Below, piece after piece: positions 39,989-42,127 of a stretch of DNA of 42,127 nucleotides (position 1 is the stretch's first letter; every line of letters begins with the position of its first letter). The stretch is from Coprobacter sp. Lineage in GTDB: Bacteria; Bacteroidota; Bacteroidia; Bacteroidales; Coprobacteraceae. The stretch lies in assembly GCA_022511245.1 (NCBI GenBank), contig JAFLRV010000004.1, positions 1 through 42,127 of the forward strand, in the 5' to 3' direction. The notes beneath the pieces are model-generated. The model was not told the origin of the DNA. It was given only the letters and a program-made list of their open reading frames with translations, and did not search any database. A program made the position numbers and the translations under genes.

Positions 39989-42127
39989 TTACCGCACCAA
40001 ACTGAGCCGTACGGCAATACCGAAATTGCTGTCGGAAATGGGATATGCAGTGGAAGAGACCAACGGGGTGTTGATTTGCCGCTCATAGAAAGCTCTCAGG
40101 GTAATATAGCGGCTCAGGGCATAATCGGCCGATACTTTAAGCATCATTGTCCGGGTACCGCTTGTCGCTTGAGTAAAGTTCTGCTCGATACGCCGTATCA
40201 GGGCCAGTGTTTTGCGGAACGACCAGTCGGCCCGCAAAGTGAGGTCGTTGCTGAAGTTGCCCGACCGGCCGCTTTTCATTTTCAATACGGCATTGAGGTC
40301 GACAATCTTGTATCCGGCTCCGACCGTAATATCCTGTGTGGATGATTCGACAATCTGTCCGGCGGCCGAATTGAGGCTCAAATTGCGGGAATCCTTGTAT
40401 TCGGCCCGTAAAGTCACGTTATTGTTCATCGTCATGTCGATACCGATGAGCGGAGCAAAACTTTCGGTAATGCTCACCGACGAGATATCGAACGGCGACG
40501 ACGGCACCGGATTGCCGGAGAGTTCGTCCAGCACAAACCCCCAGCCGTTGCTGCCCGCTCCGTCCGCTTCGAGCCAGTTCAGGTATGAGGCGAACGAGCC
40601 CACTGAATAGGTACACCGGTAGGCATGGCTCAATGTGATACTGCGAAAATGCTTCTGCAACGCCTTAATCTTTCCCAGACCATCATAGGTTATGCGCCAG
40701 TTGGGCAACAGACTTTTCAGTGAGGGGAAAGCCGTAAGCCCCACTTTGTTGGGGTCTTTACCACTGTAGGCGGCAATAAAGGCAGGAATCATCACATCGG
40801 CCGAATTCAGATTCACTCCGCCGTTCTGGGGATTGTAGAGAGTCCCTGCCAGCTGGGGCGACCCTTGAGCGATATACCCCAGTCGGGGATAACGCAAGTC
40901 ATGACCGGTATACATCTGACCGATGCGGTCGGCAATGACCTGCCGGTAAGCCAGAAAATTGTCGAACGTGCGAGAACTGTATCCGTTCCCCGCTTTGGAC
41001 GGCTTCAAAGCGGTCTTTATCGCCACGTGAGTCATGGTGAAGTTACCGCCTTGAATGCGGGGCATCCCTTCATACATGAACTGCACCTGATTGTTGTGGT
41101 TATGGGTACGGTTGGCGTTCAACGAAATTTTCAAGCCTTTGAAAGGTTCGACAGAGGCATCTATCTGCACCTCTTCGGTACGGTTGACCACTACGGGCGA
41201 AACCAGCGAATCGTTGACGATGAGCCAGTCTTTCTCCATGATTTTACGGATATATTCCTCGCCGGTCAGGCCGAAAGCAAAATCGAGACCCGGTGCCAGC
41301 ACGTCATAAGCGGCCGACTGTCCGAAAATGTCGCCCACATTCGGTTTGAACGAGGGAACATTCATCGTATTGGAACGGCGGTAACGCACATTCACGTTGC
41401 GCACCATCATGGCAAAACGGGAGGTGTATTCGAGGGCTTTGTACCATTTTTCGTCTTCCATGCGCTTGCCCGATGCCACCGTCAGACTGATGCGTACACT
41501 GTCTTTTGTCAACAGGACGATATTGTTCCGGTCGACCACTCTGTATTTTACCGGATAGACTTTTCCGTCGGAGCCTTTCGCCGTCACGATAACCCGTTTG
41601 TTGTCGAGATTGTGACGTATGGCCACCGTCGTGTCTTTCTTGAGCTGAACCTGTCGGGTATAGGGCTTTTTCTTCTGGCTGCCCGATGCCGAGCCCCGAC
41701 TGGAACTGCTGAACTTCCGGTTGACATTTTTCAGAAATTTCGATTTGTTGTACAGCGATTCCAGATTGAACCGGCTGTCGAAATTCCACTGTCCCTGATT
41801 GTTGATGTTATTTCCCAGATTGGTCTCAGCATCGACAGCCACCCCTCTGTTCCATGCATAAGTAGAGTTATACTTCACCGAGAAGTTAATCCAGTCGAGT
41901 ACCGGAATCCGGTTAAAAGGGGCATCGAACGATGCATTGAACACCTGATTGTAATTCCACGGACGGCCCAGCTCCACGATACTGCGCATTACGGTATCTT
42001 TCCATGCCTCGAACTCATCGGGGAAAAGTTTTTTGTTGACAATGCCGGCCGGTTCGTCCACCCGTGCATTGGTCATGGTCGACAAGGAGAAATTGAGGGC
42101 TTTCATCATATTCCACTGAATACCGAA
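39989..42127 (-). CDS. sprA: Cell-surface/T9SS translocon protein SprA, C-terminal part
   Basis: About 712 residues of a protein whose N-terminal part lies outside the window, coding to the window edge (FGIQWN precedes the first methionine). Recognisable phrases are LNFSLSTMTNARVDEPAG, LGRPWNYNQVFNASFDAPFNRIPVLDWIN, GLTGEEYIRKIMEKDWLI, and the closing TLRAFYERQINTPLVSSTAYPISDSNFGIAVRLSLVR in pieces; these fit SprA. SprA is a giant outer-membrane beta-barrel that forms the type IX secretion channel. A basic, serine-rich insert (near 41640-41740) is low complexity. The gldH gene in this window belongs to the same system. The reading frame is open throughout. Confidence 0.9.
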   Translation of the reverse strand, partial: FGIQWNMMKALNFSLSTMTNARVDEPAGIVNKKLFPDEFEAWKDTVMRSIVELGRPWNYNQVFNASFDAPFNRIPVLDWINFSVKYNSTYAWNRGVAVDAETNLGNNINNQGQWNFDSRFNLESLYNKSKFLKNVNRKFSSSSRGSASGSQKKKPYTRQVQLKKDTTVAIRHNLDNKRVIVTAKGSDGKVYPVKYRVVDRNNIVLLTKDSVRISLTVASGKRMEDEKWYKALEYTSRFAMMVRNVNVRYRRSNTMNVPSFKPNVGDIFGQSAAYDVLAPGLDFAFGLTGEEYIRKIMEKDWLIVNDSLVSPVVVNRTEEVQIDASVEPFKGLKISLNANRTHNHNNQVQFMYEGMPRIQGGNFTMTHVAIKTALKPSKAGNGYSSRTFDNFLAYRQVIADRIGQMYTGHDLRYPRLGYIAQGSPQLAGTLYNPQNGGVNLNSADVMIPAFIAAYSGKDPNKVGLTAFPSLKSLLPNWRITYDGLGKIKALQKHFRSITLSHAYRCTYSVGSFASYLNWLEADGAGSNGWGFVLDELSGNPVPSSPFDISSVSITESFAPLIGIDMTMNNNVTLRAEYKDSRNLSLNSAAGQIVESSTQDITVGAGYKIVDLNAVLKMKSGRSGNFSNDLTLRADWSFRKTLALIRRIEQNFTQATSGTRTMMLKVSADYALSRYITLRAFYERQINTPLVSSTAYPISDSNFGIAVRLSLVR

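Overview
This window looks like chromosomal DNA from a member of the Bacteroidota, most likely order Bacteroidales. The signs are a complete nqrABCDEF operon, a SprA C-terminal part, a GldH lipoprotein, DUF4836, LpxA and SUMF1-type lipoproteins, many N-terminal lipoboxes, a tRNA without an encoded CCA end, and -7 boxes of the Bacteroidota type (TAnnTTTG, with TTTG about 19 bases upstream) in front of at least a dozen genes. I cannot name the genus from sequence alone. I see no insertion sequence, prophage, CRISPR array or integrase. It reads as ordinary core chromosome with a few accessory genes.

Layout. (a) 1-1414, minus strand: an M48 (Ste24-like) protease fragment behind tsaD, divergent from a large tamB-like gene (1531-6045). 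(b) 6111-7332, minus strand: a DUF4241 protein and a WG-repeat lipoprotein. (c) 7498-13718, plus strand: a DUF4836 lipoprotein, an ABC ATPase, an FtsX-type permease, murF, and cca with its own likely promoter. (d) 13702-17719, minus strand: a ZapB-like coiled coil, zapA, rny (RNase Y), a RicT/PSP1-type cysteine-rich protein and gldH. (e) 17966-19615, plus strand: a B12-binding radical SAM protein. (f) 19668-27056, plus strand: a Crp/Fnr-type regulator, then an RND efflux operon (adaptor, pump, outer-membrane factor) ending in an LpxA-like acyltransferase. (g) 27130-31265, minus strand: ung, a C_GCAxxG_C_C redox protein, a DUF5009 membrane acetyltransferase, a second Crp/Fnr regulator and an acyltransferase-3 membrane protein. 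(h) 31338-31410: tRNA-Arg(CCG). (i) 31495-38764, minus strand: a CotH-like lipoprotein and nqrA-F. (j) 39015-42127, minus strand: an FGE-fold lipoprotein and the C-terminal part of sprA.

How the genes work together. Most blocks serve the cell envelope: peptidoglycan precursor synthesis (MurF), outer-membrane biogenesis (TamB), lipid A-type acylation (LpxA-like), efflux (RND), type IX secretion/gliding (SprA, GldH), membrane acyl transfer and sodium bioenergetics (Nqr). RNase Y beside a RicT-like protein forms an RNA-decay pair.

The most interesting signal is regulatory. Two Crp/Fnr-type regulators, both 191 aa and sharing the recognition-helix sequence TLSRIRA, are each followed by an intergenic palindrome of the form TTTGA-N6-TCAAA. 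Each palindrome lies upstream of the next envelope gene or operon. In both, the palindrome centre is 36.5 bases from the last G of a TTTTG -7-like element. This is the geometry of a class II activator site, and to my knowledge it is not a described regulon.
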